NCBI GenBank assembly: GCA_008330645.1
Contig: VLTN01000033.1
Coordinates: 124,001 to 188,000 of the forward strand
Direction of reading: 5' to 3'
Source: Cafeteria roenbergensis
Lineage: Eukaryota > Sar > Bigyra > Bicosoecida > Cafeteriaceae
DNA length: 64,000 nucleotides
Below the pieces are notes generated by a model. That model did no database searches, was not told the origin of the DNA, and saw only the letters and a program-made list of their open reading frames with translations. The position numbers and the translations under genes are program-made. Of the stretch, positions 34,066-45,358 are shown one piece after another (the first letter of the stretch is position 1; each line of letters begins with the position of its first letter).

Positions 34066-36246
34066 TCAGCTCTGCGAGCCTGAGGGATGAGCGCGCCCCG
34101 CCTCATCCCCAATCATTGGACTCACCCGAGCCGCTGAAGCCGCAGAGGTCCCTTCACCAAGGCAGCGGCACGAGCAGCAGAGCGTCGACGCAATCTCCAC
34201 GACTCGCTCGGGCACCGTGCCGAACCATGCGGACAACACCACGGAGCAGATCGTGATGACCCGAAGCGCTCCCACGACGACGTGGAGAACGCCGCTGGGG
34301 TCCACGGATGGCTGAATGAACAGATGCGCAAGCTCGCATACGCAAACCACACTCATGGCGCCCACGAAGCTGCCAAGACGGCGCTGGATGGCTCTATGCG
34401 CAGCACTCCACTGCTCCGCCTCCTCGCGCAGACGTTTCTGCTTGATCGCCGCAAGGCGCTGGTTGGCTGCGCTCTTGCGGCGACCCGGCATGGGTGAGGC
34501 GTCGCCACGGGCAGTCAGCGACGCTGTGGACGATGCGCTGAGGATGACGTCGCCGGCCTTGCCGGCTTTGGGCGACGTCGACTCCCGTCCGGCCGCGCTC
34601 AGAGGAACAGCCCCGCTCGCCTCAAGGATGGCGTGGCCCACTGCCATTGGCGCCACCACTGGCGAGCTGGGGCACGCGTCCGCGGTCTGCGAGCTGCGTT
34701 GCGACTGCTTAGGCAGGCGGCTGGCCGAGAAATTGGCGGTGCTGGTGACCGAGCCAAAGCGGGACACGGAGCCCGCGCGGTTGGGAACCGGCGGCCTCGG
34801 CGCAGGCCGGGCCGTCGCGGCTTTATGGGCGTGGTCCGTGAGCACTCCAAAGCGCATGATCAGCTGCCTGCCCGAGAGAAAGCCCATGGCCACCAGGAGC
34901 GCCAGCGAGGCAACCACGATTCCAACCATGGCTTGCCGAGGATTGGGCCCGCGTCGCTGCTTGATTGGCCCGTTCACGAGGCAATCGGCAGTTTCAAGCT
35001 CCGCGGCAATCGATGCGCTGACGAGTGCGACCCCGAGCACTGCGCCTGCTGTGCTCCAGAAGCTGAGCAGGCTGACGGCGTACGGGTCGGCTGTGGCGTC
35101 GAGCGGCCCGGCGAGCCCGCCGGCTTGCCTGTTCTCGCTCCAAAGCGACCCGTCCCCCACCATGCCCATGTCCCGCAGTCGGACAATCTCGTGGATCGTG
35201 CGCAGGCGTCGCGCGCTCCTTGCAAGCCGCGTCCAGTACCACACGAAGACGGAACAAAGCCAGAGGAATGCGGCCCAACTGATGCCCCACAACAGCCCAA
35301 CGAGCCACGCTGCCCAGTACGGCCGGTCCCCCTCGAGCAGGCAGGCCAAAATGCCCCAAAGGCCAGCAGAAAGCGACACCAGAAGGACCGCTCGTCGGGA
35401 ATGGCCAGCGGCCGTGTTCCCGCACGCCTGTCGCATCCGCTGGCCGTAACAGCCAGAACTCGGAGACTTGCCCGCGCCGTCAGGCACGCGCAGAACAACG
35501 CGCACGCGCTGGGCGGGCTGGCCGCCGCCCACCACCACGCCGCTGTTGGCAAAGCTTGCCATCGACGTGGTGCGGTGGATGGTGCTGAGGACGCTCTCCT
35601 CCACGCCGGGGGCGGCAGGTGGCGCAACACTTGCGATTCGCGAGCGCGACGTAACCCCCTCGGCCTCAACCGCCTCCGTTGCGTCGGCCGTGGGGTCCCA
35701 CTCGGCGTCCTGGCCCATGACTTCCGCCGCCAGCGAGAATGACTGGGCCGCTGCAGGCCCGGGAGTCTGGGTTTCGGGCGGCGCGGTCCGGCCTTGACCT
35801 GTAACGTCATGTGACGCACCCTGTGCGGACGGTCCCGAGGCCGATGCAGACATTCCGTTGCCCCACGAACGCGCGTGCTGGCTAGCCTTGCGGGTGAGCT
35901 CCGCAAGCTCGAGTGGAATGGGGGACTGTGGCACAATGACGAAGGCTGTCCAGCCGAGCAGGACTGCCCGGGACGACGCAACAATGGCTCGCGTGTCGGG
36001 CGTGAACGTGGTCAGCATCCTGCGCTGGGTGAGGGGAAGGGTCAGGCTTGGACGGCGCCTCCGAAGCCCCTCCCGCTCGCCGCCTGCGTCCCGCTCGCAG
36101 GCCGCAAACAGCCACGATGCCAGCGCCAGCACCAGAATGCCCCCGAAGCAGCACGCCGCGCCCAGAGCAAGTTCGCTGTCTCCTGGCTGCCACTCCGCGC
36201 CTCCACACGCAGCCGCGCCAGTGGGGGCGCCACCGGCTGCGGGCAT
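34066..36246 (-). CDS. Polytopic membrane protein, unknown family
   Basis: Uninterrupted frame from ATG 36246, 726 aa; the in-frame extension further upstream has no ATG. About seven or eight hydrophobic segments are visible: LGAACCFGGILVLALASWLF (about 28-48), a weaker AVLLGWTAFVIVP (about 93-106), AVLLVSLSAGLWGILACLL (about 285), WAAWLVGLLWGISWAAFLWLC (about 312-335), a segment near 400, one near 445, and two near 635 and 665. Ser/Ala-rich loops of more than 150 residues separate helices 2-3 and 6-7. The arrangement recalls protist serpentine receptors, but no signature residues were recognised, so no function is proposed. Confidence 0.6.
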   Translation of the reverse strand: MPAAGGAPTGAAACGGAEWQPGDSELALGAACCFGGILVLALASWLFAACERDAGGEREGLRRRRPSLTLPLTQRRMLTTFTPDTRAIVASSRAVLLGWTAFVIVPQSPIPLELAELTRKASQHARSWGNGMSASASGPSAQGASHDVTGQGRTAPPETQTPGPAAAQSFSLAAEVMGQDAEWDPTADATEAVEAEGVTSRSRIASVAPPAAPGVEESVLSTIHRTTSMASFANSGVVVGGGQPAQRVRVVLRVPDGAGKSPSSGCYGQRMRQACGNTAAGHSRRAVLLVSLSAGLWGILACLLEGDRPYWAAWLVGLLWGISWAAFLWLCSVFVWYWTRLARSARRLRTIHEIVRLRDMGMVGDGSLWSENRQAGGLAGPLDATADPYAVSLLSFWSTAGAVLGVALVSASIAAELETADCLVNGPIKQRRGPNPRQAMVGIVVASLALLVAMGFLSGRQLIMRFGVLTDHAHKAATARPAPRPPVPNRAGSVSRFGSVTSTANFSASRLPKQSQRSSQTADACPSSPVVAPMAVGHAILEASGAVPLSAAGRESTSPKAGKAGDVILSASSTASLTARGDASPMPGRRKSAANQRLAAIKQKRLREEAEQWSAAHRAIQRRLGSFVGAMSVVCVCELAHLFIQPSVDPSGVLHVVVGALRVITICSVVLSAWFGTVPERVVEIASTLCCSCRCLGEGTSAASAARVSPMIGDEAGRAHPSGSQS

Positions 36247-37220
36247 TGCCGGTGCCAACGAGCCTGACCGAGAACAGCCCAGCTGCGCTGTCGACCGGTG
36301 AAAATGAGGTGACTCCCTTCTCCAAGCGCCCAGGTGCGAGATCGATGTGATGGTGAGTGGCGTTTGACCTGAGCCCGCAAACGTCGGCAACAGAGCCCCA
36401 CGTCGCCGGGAAAACTCTGGTCTGCGTGCAACCAACGCTGCCCGCGCGGGGCAACACTGCGGCTCAGCAGCCGCCAGCGGTGCGGAACAGGTGGGCTTCT
36501 CACGCTGCTCGACGTTGGGCTGGTGCGGGATAGCCGGGCGATTCTGAGGCCGCCCAGGAGCGGCTAGCGTTGCACGGGTTCAGCAGACCGCGCCACGGCG
36601 CTCTCTCCCTTCCCGCCGACACGGTGGTTCCCAACCCAGTGGCATTGGTCGAAGCACGGCTCGAGTGGGTGCTGGGCAGAGCGCTCATACGACCTCCAGG
36701 CCGCGATGCTGACGCCACAAAGCGTACCTTAGACAGTCGCATTTGCCCGCGGGCACTGTCAGGCTGCTTCGGGCACGTCACGGGTTGGTTTCGTGGGGCT
36801 GCGGAGCTGCGCCGCACCGCTTGAGCTTCGGCGCGCTCTCTGTGTTTGGAGCGTCGCAAAGGGCCTCCCTCGCGCTGCCGAGGGAGCACCACGCACCATC
36901 TTGACATTGTTCTTGTTGGCTGGTGCCAGCACCTGCCCGTTTGGCGGGCCGAAACGCGCGCGCAGCTCGCGGTGCCCACGGGACTATCGCGCGAAAATAT
37001 CGCCCAGGCGAGGCTGGCAAGGGCAAACACACGGCGCGCGGAGGCGTCAAAGCGTACCATCCGAGTCGGTGGCTTCATGCCTGCGAGCATTTCGTTTCGC
37101 GTGACATGTGCGGCTCGAGCGCATTGGCTGATGGACTGCTGACGCCACCTCTGATTGCGACGGGCCGCTCTGCTGCACGTGGCGATCCTGGTTTGCACTC
37201 GCATTCACCAGCAGGACACG
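36247..37220. other. Divergent intergenic/promoter region
   Basis: 974 bp between the polytopic membrane protein and the dioxygenase gene. It contains two copies of CAAAGCGTACC (36718-36728 and 37048-37058) and one AAAATATCGCC (36994-37004) that recurs upstream of the HMG-like gene. Open frames here look non-coding. Confidence 0.45.
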
Positions 37221-39116
37221 ATGCGCGGCTCGGCTAGCAAGGTGGGGCGCATCGTCCATGCCTCCCTCAACGGGAGCCGGCTCGGGGTGCGCTTCGAGGG
37301 CGCACAGGAAGCCTGGTTTGACGGTATTTGGCTTCGGTGAGGCTGCTGCGTCCGGGCTGCGCGCGGGCTGAGACCGCGCCCCACCGTTTCCTGGCGCGCG
37401 GGAATGCTGCAGGGTGCGAGGCGCCCCGTCTGCAATACTGGTCGTGCCCATCCGAGCACGAGGGGCCGCTCCGCGAGCGTTGGGCTGGCCGCCGCAGAGA
37501 CCACTGCCGCGAGGGGCGCAGCATGACGGCGTCCACCGAGCAGCGACTGACAGACACACTCACCATCCCGCTCGACCTCGCGCCGAGCTCGTGCGAGGTG
37601 TCTGGAGACGGCCTGACAGTGCACTGGCCGGCCTCGGAAGCCGACCCAGAGGGCGGCAGCTCCTCGTTCGATGCCGCCTTCCTCGCGCAAGCAGCATACA
37701 GCACTCTCCCGGTGCCGGTCCCAGTGTCCACGGCAGCCTCCTACTCTGCTCCCAGTGCGTTTGGTTCGTCGGCGCGGGCGGAGCTTGCGGCAACCTTCGG
37801 CCAGACTGCGGACCCGGCCCTGCCTTCAGCGGCAGAGCTCCGCACGCCCTGGCTGCCCCAGTCCTACGACCTGGGACGAGAGGCCAAGTGCCCGTTGGCC
37901 GTGCTCCCTCCTGGGGACGCTGGTTCCGTTGCCGCCCCGGCAGACGGCGCCCTCGGGGCCCCGGCCTCGACCGGCCTGTCCTGGGCAGGCCGGTCCAGCA
38001 GGTCCCTTCCTATGTGCCCGCTCTCCGACCTTCAGGCCGCCGGGTCGGGGGCCGCTGCGGGCCTGGATGCTGTGCGCGCCCTTGCGTCCCAGGGGTGGCT
38101 GCTCGTGTCCGAAGTGCCGGCCACCGAGGAGGGCACTGCCGCCGTGGCGGAGGCCCTCTTCGGGGAGCCCATGTCCACCATCTACGGCCACGGCCTGTGG
38201 AAGACAGAGGTGAGGACCCCCTTCCACGCGCGCCAAGGTCTTGGGCAACTGCCGGGCGTCGTGCAACCTCCCGCTGACGGGGCCGCGGCGGGCGGACCCA
38301 GGCTGTCTCGCCTGCCGCCTTTCACCGCTGATTCGCCCGGCGCCCTCCCCGTGGAGCTGACCATGCGCCGCCGCTGCCCGAGCCTCCCTTGCCCCTGTTG
38401 CACCGCAGATCCGCCCCGGAGGCGGCAACGACACCGCCTACACCTCTCTGCCGCTGCCCCCCCACGCCGACGGCTGCTACATGGCCGACCAGCCGGCGTT
38501 CCAGATGTTCCACTGCCTCCAGCAAGCGGCCTCTGGGGGCGACTCCACCCTCGTGGACGGGCTGGCCATCGCAGCGCTGCTCGGCAAGGCCTTCCCGGAC
38601 TCGCTTGAGTACTTCTGCAGGCCCGACGTGGCTCTGCCCTACCACCACACCGACGAGCACCAGCGCCTGCTGCACCGGAGGCCCGTCTTTGCCCTGGCCG
38701 AAGGGTGCTCCCCGGCTGACGCGGTGGCGGCTGCAGCCGCCGCTTCGGAGGGCGAAGGCGCGAACAGCCACGCCCGCAGCCTCGGCCACGTCATCGAGCG
38801 CGTCCACTTCAACGACGTTGACCGCGCCGTACTGTCCGGCCAGCAGGCCCCCTTGTCTGCCATCGGGGACATGCGAGCCTTCTACCGGCACTGGAAGCGC
38901 CTGCTCTGGGCCACTCTGGCCCCTGAGCTGCGCCTGACCATGACCCTCGCCCCGGGCACAGTCCTCGTGTTCGACAACCAGCGCTGCCTCCATGGCCGCA
39001 CGGCATTCGACGCTGCCTCGTCTCGCGTGCTGTCGGGATCGTACGGCTCGCGCGAGGCGTTCGACGCGAGGCTGCGCGCGCGTGCCGCATACCCGCCTTG
39101 GTCGCTCCGGAACTAG
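37221..39116 (+). CDS. Gamma-butyrobetaine/trimethyllysine dioxygenase-like Fe(II)/2-oxoglutarate oxygenase
   Basis: Related to BBOX1/TMLHE, which hydroxylate carnitine precursors using Fe(II) and 2-oxoglutarate. Exons are 37221-37336, 37498-38209 and 38409-39116, 511 aa; introns are 161 and 199 nt with GTGAGG donors. The first join gives the N-terminal domain end WFDGIWLR then DHCREGRS, in place of the family WLRDNC. The catalytic jelly roll has the iron triad H294-x-D296 (PPHADGC) and H471 (DNQRCLHGR), and the family stretch STIYGHGLWKTE joined to IRPGGNDTAYT. The CxxC-type zinc ligands usual after LRDN are absent. A Pro/Ala-rich insert lies at about residues 95-200. The substrate is not determined by sequence. 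Confidence 0.85.
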
Positions 39117-39930
39117 GCGGCATGCGTGCGTGCGTGCGTGCGCGTCAGAGGCCGTGTGGGTTCTCCTGGCGTGTGTGTCTCGGATGGGGATGGGAGGCAG
39201 GGAATCAATAATACTGTGCGGATGAGTGTCGAACCGCCCGCTCTGCGCTTTGCAAGGCTGTCAATCTTCTTGCAATCGACCTCTCAGGTGTGGCAGAAGC
39301 CGTGCTCTCCGTCCAGGCGGTAGGCAATGACGTGGCCGTCAATCTGGCCGGCGGAGCTGAGCTTGAACGCCGCAGAGAGCGATGCAGGTGGTGCAGCGGC
39401 CGACGGAAGGGCTACAGCCACAGAGCCCATTCTGGAAGGGAGAGTGGCTGGGGTGCTTGGCCGACATTGGAGGTCGAGCCGTGTCCGAACTGGCCAGAGC
39501 TATGCCTGTTGCGCGGGTTCGAGCAGTGGCGGCGTCAACCACATCCAGGCGCTGGCCACACAATCAAGCCCCGGCCATCGCGCTGCCACCCAACGGCACA
39601 GGGCCCACACCAGGCGGCAGGCTGGAGTCCTTGTCGCTGGCGCCGTTCGCGGAGCCGCTGCCAAGGATCCACGCTCGCGGAATGTGCCGCCCGCAAGCAG
39701 GCAACGGGCACCACCGGCGAGCGAAGCCACAGGCGTTCCAACCCTCAACCTGGCACCCCACGAGACCCACGTAGAGCTTTTGCGATTGCTTTGGTGCAGC
39801 CCGGCCAGCCCGTTCAAGGCGCCCCAAAGCCCCGCGGCTGCCGGTTGCAGATGCTGCAGAGCAAGACAGCAAGCGCGTCGGTGCGCGTTGCGTGCTGGCG
39901 CACCTTTCGCGCCGCCTCGGCGACGCGGCC
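39117..39930. other. Intergenic with (GTGC)n tract; possible minus-strand exon inside
   Basis: 814 bp between two plus-strand genes. A GCATGCGTGCGTGCGTGCGTGCG tract starts 5 bp after the dioxygenase stop, and an A/T-rich AATCAATAATACTG follows near 39206-39219. The short minus-strand frame listed next is the only coding-like patch. Confidence 0.45.
39284..39430 (-). CDS. Possible terminal exon or small ORF
   Basis: Minus-strand frame of 48 codons from ATG 39430 to TGA 39284, ending in a protein-like stretch (AAFKLSSAGQIDGHVIAYRL then DGEHGFCHT). It directly follows a good splice acceptor, CTCTCCCTTCCAG, so it may be the last exon of a minus-strand gene whose upstream exons I could not connect. 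It lies between two plus-strand genes and could also be a remnant. No homology recognised. Confidence 0.25.
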   Translation of the reverse strand: MGSVAVALPSAAAPPASLSAAFKLSSAGQIDGHVIAYRLDGEHGFCHT

Positions 39931-42900
39931 ATGCGCTCCACGCGGGACTATCACATAGACCGGGCAACTGCTGTGGAGCAGCGGATCGCCACCATGTGCG
40001 CAGCAGGGCCAGGAGCGGCCAGCGACTCGTCGGTGAGGTCCGTCGGTCACAGACTGCGCGGCCAAAGCGCCAGCCGGGCAGCCGGGCCGGGCAGCGGCCC
40101 GGGCACCGTTGGAGGCGCGGCGAGGGCGGCCGGCCGGACCATTTATCGCTGCCCTGCGAGGCTCCTGCCCTCCTCCGCAGCGGATTTCGGCGCTCGAGGC
40201 GCGGCTGCGCGCAGTGCAGAAGGCGAACAGTTCGTCGACGGCCTCTGACGCGGGCGGCAGTGACTCTCGCCCGCTGCCGGGAACCGACCGGTGCCTCGCC
40301 GCGCTCACGAACGCCCTAGTGCAGACCGCGTTCAGAGACAAGGTGACGACCAAGTCTTCGTTGCGACGAGCACTGCGCGAGTGCGGTCTCGACTACACGG
40401 CCAGCGCCCGCGTCAGGCAGCCAGGAACTCTCACTGTTACTGGCCACGACTGGCGTACCGGGGTGGCAAGCCCAGACGCAGGTGCCTCAAAGTTTGTCCG
40501 CGCGTCTGAGGCGGCTGAGGCGGTGCGCGCCGCCCTCGAGGGCGGCGCGATTGCATCGGCGTGCCAGCAATTGCCGTCGCTGGAGGCCGTGCCAGGCGTT
40601 CACGCGTCCTTGGCGAGCAGCGTCCTGGTCAGTCTCTCCTGCCACGCACGGGCATCGGCATCGGCTGCGTCTGCGGCGCTGGGAAGACGGGGCGCGGCAT
40701 CCGGGCCGGGCCGCGGCCGGCACAACGCTCGCCGCAGCCCGGCGCCCTCCCCTCGCGCCGCCGCGGCCGCCACACACCCCGGGGCCGACCACGCCAACGA
40801 GGCTCACCGTCTTGCGCTGTGGGCCGTGGCGCTTGCGTTGCACGCCGGGCAAGCGTCCGGCGCAGCTGGCGCCTCCGTCGCCCGCGCCGGCACCCCAGCA
40901 GGGCGCACCGCGCCGCCGTCGTCATCGCCTTCGCCGTCGTCGCCTCCGCCTGCTGCTGCTGCCGCTGATGGAACCACGGCATCGCCGTCCCCCGGCGCGT
41001 TTTCCAGGGCTCGGCCCCAACCGCGCCCCTCCGCCGGGCGGCGCCCAAGCAGCGCCGCCTCGTCCCGCACGGCGAACCGCCACGCCGGGTCAGCGCGCCC
41101 CAGCTCCGCCACCTCCACCAGCAGGCCGCCAGTTGCCTTCGGGGGCTCGGTCAGCGCCGCGGGCGACGCATCGGCTCTGCCACCCAGCATGCCGCTGGCA
41201 GATGCGCTTCTCAACCTCAGCGCGTCGCTCGCCAGTCGCGGAGAGCACGAGGACGCTCTGCGGGCAGCGGAGCTGGCTCGGAAAGCGGCCGCCGCTGACG
41301 TCAGAGCGATGCTCGGCGTGAGTCCGGGGCTGCGCTCCGCGGCGCTGCACGCCGACTCCAAGGGCTCCCCAGCCAAGGCGCCGTCGCGGCCCAGTCGCGT
41401 GGCAGTCATCGCGGCATCACCAGACTCGCCCAGCCACAAGGTCGCCTCCGCCGGGGGAGCGGGCTCTGCCGGCAGAGCTAAAGGGGGGAGTGCGGGAGCG
41501 GAGTCTGAGCCGGAAACCGCGACGACGAGCGATGCCTGCCTCTGGTGGGGCCTCCCGGCTGCGGTGTCAGACGCCGCCTGGTCGTGCCCCTCGTTCGCCA
41601 GGCTCAGGCTCCTGGCCAAGTACGAGGCGTCGGCAATGGCAGCGTTCAACGCCGGAGCGCAGCTCGAGCACATCGGCAGAGCCGCTGACGCTGCTGCGCT
41701 GTACGGCAGAGCCGCTGCGGCGGCGGCGGCAAGACTGGGCGCCGACCACCAGCTGGCACAGTGCCTGCGCGAAGCTGCATCATCGGCAGAGCCACTCGAA
41801 GTGGCAGAGCGGCGCGAAGCAGAGGCACGGGCGGCGTCGCTGGGCGGCTGGCGTGGGGAGGCGGCTGCGAGGCGGGAGAGGCAGCGGCAGGCGCAGGCTG
41901 ACGCAGAGCTTGATGCCGTGATGATGGCCGACGCTGCCCCGGGCCCTGACCCGCGGTTTCGCGCCGACGATGGAGGCGACGGCAGTGGCGACGACCAACA
42001 CCGCCGCGGAGCGACACCAGCACGGCCCGGGGACCAGCCTCGCGCGCAGCCGCGCACCCAGGCTGGGGGCTCGGCTGCCCGTTCGGGCGCTGCCCACCTC
42101 CCTACCGACAGGGCCCCCCGAGGGCCCGCGCCAGCCAACAACCGCAACCAGCAAGCGCATCCGCCGCGAGAACCGCAAACGCCCCGGTTTGATGCCGCGG
42201 TAATGGCGCTCGCGGCCATGGCAGAGGCCGACGGGCTCAGCGGCAGCCCCCGGGACCAGGCGCGCCTCGGCAGAGCCGGTAGAGCTGACAGAGCCGTGCA
42301 GCCAGGCGCTGGCCTCGGCGCGTATGCCGCAGCCCCGCTGCTCCCGCCCAAGCCTCAGCATCGGAACTTGGGACGGGGGTTCCGTCCCGGCACGGGCGCG
42401 CAGCAGACGCGGCCACCGTCCAACGCCGGCAGCAGAGCCCCTCGGCGCAGGGCGGGCGGTGCGGCAGGCGGGCCGCTCACTGCGAGGGAGCCCCCGTCGC
42501 GGGCAGCGGCCCGCCTCCGGCCCGCCGTGCGCGGCTCAACGCACACTTCGGGGAAGCAGAGCCGCCCCAGCAGCGCGGGCTTCTCCCGCCACGCCGCCGA
42601 CGCCAGCGCTCGAGCCGGGCCCATGGCCTGGGGGATGCCGGCTCTGCCGCCAGCCGCCCCGGGCCACGGGAGGGGGGTGCCCGGGCCGCAGTCCGACGCT
42701 CGGCGCTCTGGCCGGCAGAGCTGGGCCCAGGGGGCCGAGAGTCGGGAGCAGGCACGCCGGGCCGTTTCGGCCGCAGCTCTGCCGCGCGCCCCGCCAGCGG
42801 CGGCGGGTCTCGAAGAGCTGGAGGGCGACGGGTGGCAGGTCGTTCGGCAGAACGTTCCACCGAGGGACTCGAGCGCGCCCGGGGCTGGGGCCGGTCCGGG

Positions 42901-43723
42901 CGTTGCCGTAGCTCGCTCCCAGACTCACCCAATCCTTCCTTCAGCGGAGTCGCCCGGCAGGGCTCACCCGCAGGGGCTGTGGGCAGCGGGCGCTGGCGCT
43001 GGCGCTGGTGCGGGTGCGGGTGCGGGTGCGGGCACGGGTGCTGGCGCTGGTGCCTGCGGTGCAGCTGGCGGGATCAATGGCACCGACAGTCCGCGCAACC
43101 ACGATGCAAAGGTCGGCAGAGCCGTTCGCAGAGCCGACGCGAGGGGAAAGGCCGTGCCAGCGTGGGCGCGGGCGATTGCCGAGGCCGAGGCGGCGCGCCA
43201 GGCCGAGGATGACGTCATCCGGACCATGCGCGAAACCGCGGCAGAGCTGCGGAAAGCCGTAGGAGCAAGCTCGCTGCCGCGAGGGGTGTCCAAGCCTGGA
43301 TTTGCAACGGTCGATGAGGCCGCGGCGGAGGCGGGCTCCAGGCAGGGTTGGCGCGCTGGCGGCGCTGGCGGCATTGGCGGCGCTGGCGGCGCTGGCGGCG
43401 CTGGCGGCATTGGCGGCGCGCACAGCGGCCGGACTGGCGGCGGCGGGGCGGAGGTTGCCGGGGGGATTCGCGTGCGATCGCGGGTGTCGGGCCACGAACA
43501 GGCCGGCTCTGCAGAGCCTGTGCAGCTGACAGCGCGCGATGCAACGGATGCCACTGCAGCTGGCAGCTTTGGCGGTGGGCGCAGCAGCGTGGCGTCTGAG
43601 AGCCGGTGGCACGCTGTGGAGCCGACGTCGCCAGTCAGCGTCAAGTCTGGTCTCCATCTCGTCCCCCTCACGCCCGATCGGTCAGAGCACGGAGACGTTG
43701 GCACCGCTCACTGGCCGCCGTGA
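39931..43723 (+). CDS. Large low-complexity protein with TPR-like helices
   Basis: Exons are 39931-40032 and 40181-43723 (intron 148 nt, GTGAGG...CAG), 1214 aa. The splice joins ATG-initiated MRSTRDYHIDRATAVEQRI to a short coiled coil, RISALEARLRAVQKAN. The N-terminal 130 residues are the least biased part. Two TPR-like helix pairs are visible near residues 370-417 (ADALLNLSASLASRGEHEDAL) and 514-574 (AFNAGAQLEHIGRAADAAALYGRAA). The C-terminal half is Ala/Gly/Arg/Pro-rich, with Gly-Ala runs at about 969-997 and 1090-1114. No enzymatic motif. The frame is very rich in the octamer GGCAGAGC. Scaffold function is a guess; coding status is supported by the long single frame and third-position GC. 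Confidence 0.6.
42985..43072 (+). repeat. GGCGCT/GGTGCG hexamer repeat encoding Gly-Ala
   Basis: In-frame array of GGCGCT and GGTGCG units coding for alternating Gly-Ala within the TPR-like protein. A related GGCGGCGCT array lies at 43352-43422. Confidence 0.8.
43352..43422 (+). repeat. (GGC)-(GGCGCT) array encoding Gly-Gly-Ala/Ile
   Basis: In-frame nonamer array (GGCGGCGCT with GGCATT variants) in the C-terminal part of the TPR-like protein. Confidence 0.8.
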
Positions 43724-44298
43724 CGCAATCGAGCCGCGAGCTGTGCGTGTCAGTTCGCGGCTCGAAGCTAGAGGCGGCGGCGGCTGCAGACTGGATTCGC
43801 GGCGGCGCGGCGCGGCTGCCGCTCGAGATCCGCTGGTGCTGGTGCCGCGACGAACGCCGTGGTGGTCGCGAGTGTGTGTGCGGTGGGGGGGGTTGCGGGT
43901 TGGGAACGTTGGACAGTGGTCGGGGTGGCGCGTGGGGGCGGGGCAGCGAGCGGGGTTCGATGGCGTGACGCTGGGCGTGGTTGTCGAAGACGCGGCCGTG
44001 ACTTTCCACGGATACGACCACGGCACGCAGCTGATTGCGCACTTCCGCAGGGGCACGGCATTTCATTCAACCGCTCCGTAGCGCGCTGCGCTAGGGGCCT
44101 CCCGCCACACGAAACCGCTGCCAGGAGTCGGCCGCCTCGGTCGTGGCGAGGCGGTGGGAACAGCGACCCTGCCGCCTGCGCGAGCAGCGGGCGTGAGGGT
44201 GGCTCGAGGGCGCGAATTCGCGCCGCTCACCCGACACCCGTCGCCGCTCACTGGCCGCCGCTCGCTGGTGGCCGCCCCATGTTCTCACGGGTCGCCGG
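43724..44298. other. Convergent intergenic, no gene seen
   Basis: 575 bp between the stops of the TPR-like and FAM210-like genes. A frame is open through here but lacks an ATG and domain content. It is G-rich (GGTGGGGGGGGTT near 43886) and otherwise unremarkable. Confidence 0.45.
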
Positions 44299-45358
44299 TC
44301 ACCGCTCCTGCTCCGCTCCGGGGCCCGAGCCGTTGCCAGGGGTGGGGGGCTTGGCAGGGCTGTCGAACTTGCGGCCGAGGACGCGGCGGCTGATGGTGGG
44401 GAGGAGGACGATGGTGAGCGGCAGGCGCCAGAACTCGCTCAGTTCCGTCGCAACGATTGAGAGGGCGAGCGAGGTCGCGCCCGGCGAGAGAGGCTCGCCC
44501 TCCTCTGCCATGCCGAAGTGGTGCAGCAGGCCGGTGACCGTGTCGGTCATGCCGAGCGTATCCAGCATCGGGTTCACATCCAGGCCGAAGTTGCCATTCT
44601 GCAGCGGCACATTCGGCAGCAAGACTCACATGGTCGAGACAGGCATAGTGAGCAGCAGCAGCAGAAGCAGCAGCATGGCGTACGGCGGCGTGGGGAGGGC
44701 GCACGGGGTGGGGGCATGCGCTGCAGAGGCAGCCGGGGGGAGGCGCGGCCAGTGAGCGCTGCTGCCCGGCGCACTGCCGCAGAGCGCGTGGCGAGGACCG
44801 TGGGAGCACCATCGGCCCGTGCCCGTGGGGCCCCGGGAGCGGTGTTGTGTCCCTCGCGCGCGATACCCTGCCGCGGGGCAGCGCCGGTTTGTGCCGGGGG
44901 AGGGGGGGGGGGGACCAGCGTGCGGGTCATTCCGCCGGAACTTGCCTCGCGCGCGGCCGCCATCGCTCCTGGCACGCAACGTGCGGCCACAACCGGCCTT
45001 GCCCGCTCGCCCGACTCACCAGCACAAACAGGCCGTAGAATCCTCCCAAGGCCGAGAAGAACACTGTCTCGTACACCACGATGGACAAGAAACCGTACCT
45101 GGAGAAGAGGTGCTTCACCTTGCCCCACCCGCTCAAGCCCTTCATGTCCTCCTGCTCAGCCCGAAAGTCGGCCATAATCGAACCGAACAAGCCGGTCGCC
45201 TTGCGCTCCTCCTTTGGCTCGCCCGCCGCGGCGCTCAGGGCGCTTACGGTGACCGAGAACGCGCGCGAAGGCATCGGCCGAAGGGCTGCTGCAACAGCGG
45301 TGGGCGCCAGCACGCTCGCCCGGAGGGGCGCTGCGGCTCGGACCAGGGCAACGCGCAT
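44299..45358 (-). CDS. FAM210/DUF1279 mitochondrial membrane protein
   Basis: Exons are 45358-45020 and 44598-44299, 212 aa, with an intron of 421 nt (GTGAGT...CAG, phase 0). The first 45 residues are Arg/Ala/Val-rich without acidic residues, a typical mitochondrial targeting peptide. Exon 1 ends in the DUF1279 pattern HLFSRYGFLSIVVYETVFFSALGGFYGLFVL (a charged start then a membrane helix). Exon 2 gives FGLDVNPMLDTLG, then LALSIVATELSEFWRLPLTIVLLPTISRRVLG, matching the second half of the domain, where a conserved helix precedes a P-x-R-x-P-x-T segment. FAM210 proteins support mitochondrial translation and organisation. A small middle exon cannot be excluded. Confidence 0.8.

Noticed and set aside
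36500-37204. 234-codon minus-strand frame upstream of the polytopic membrane protein
   Set aside because: Codon third positions are not biased to G/C as in real genes here, there is no ATG at the start and no domain.
40804-42351. 515-codon minus-strand frame
   Set aside because: Shadow of the TPR-like gene. No splice or start context and no domain.
43539-44081. 180-codon plus-strand frame after the TPR-like gene
   Set aside because: No ATG in a sensible place and no domain. It overlaps the 3' end of the TPR-like gene and probably covers its 3' UTR.
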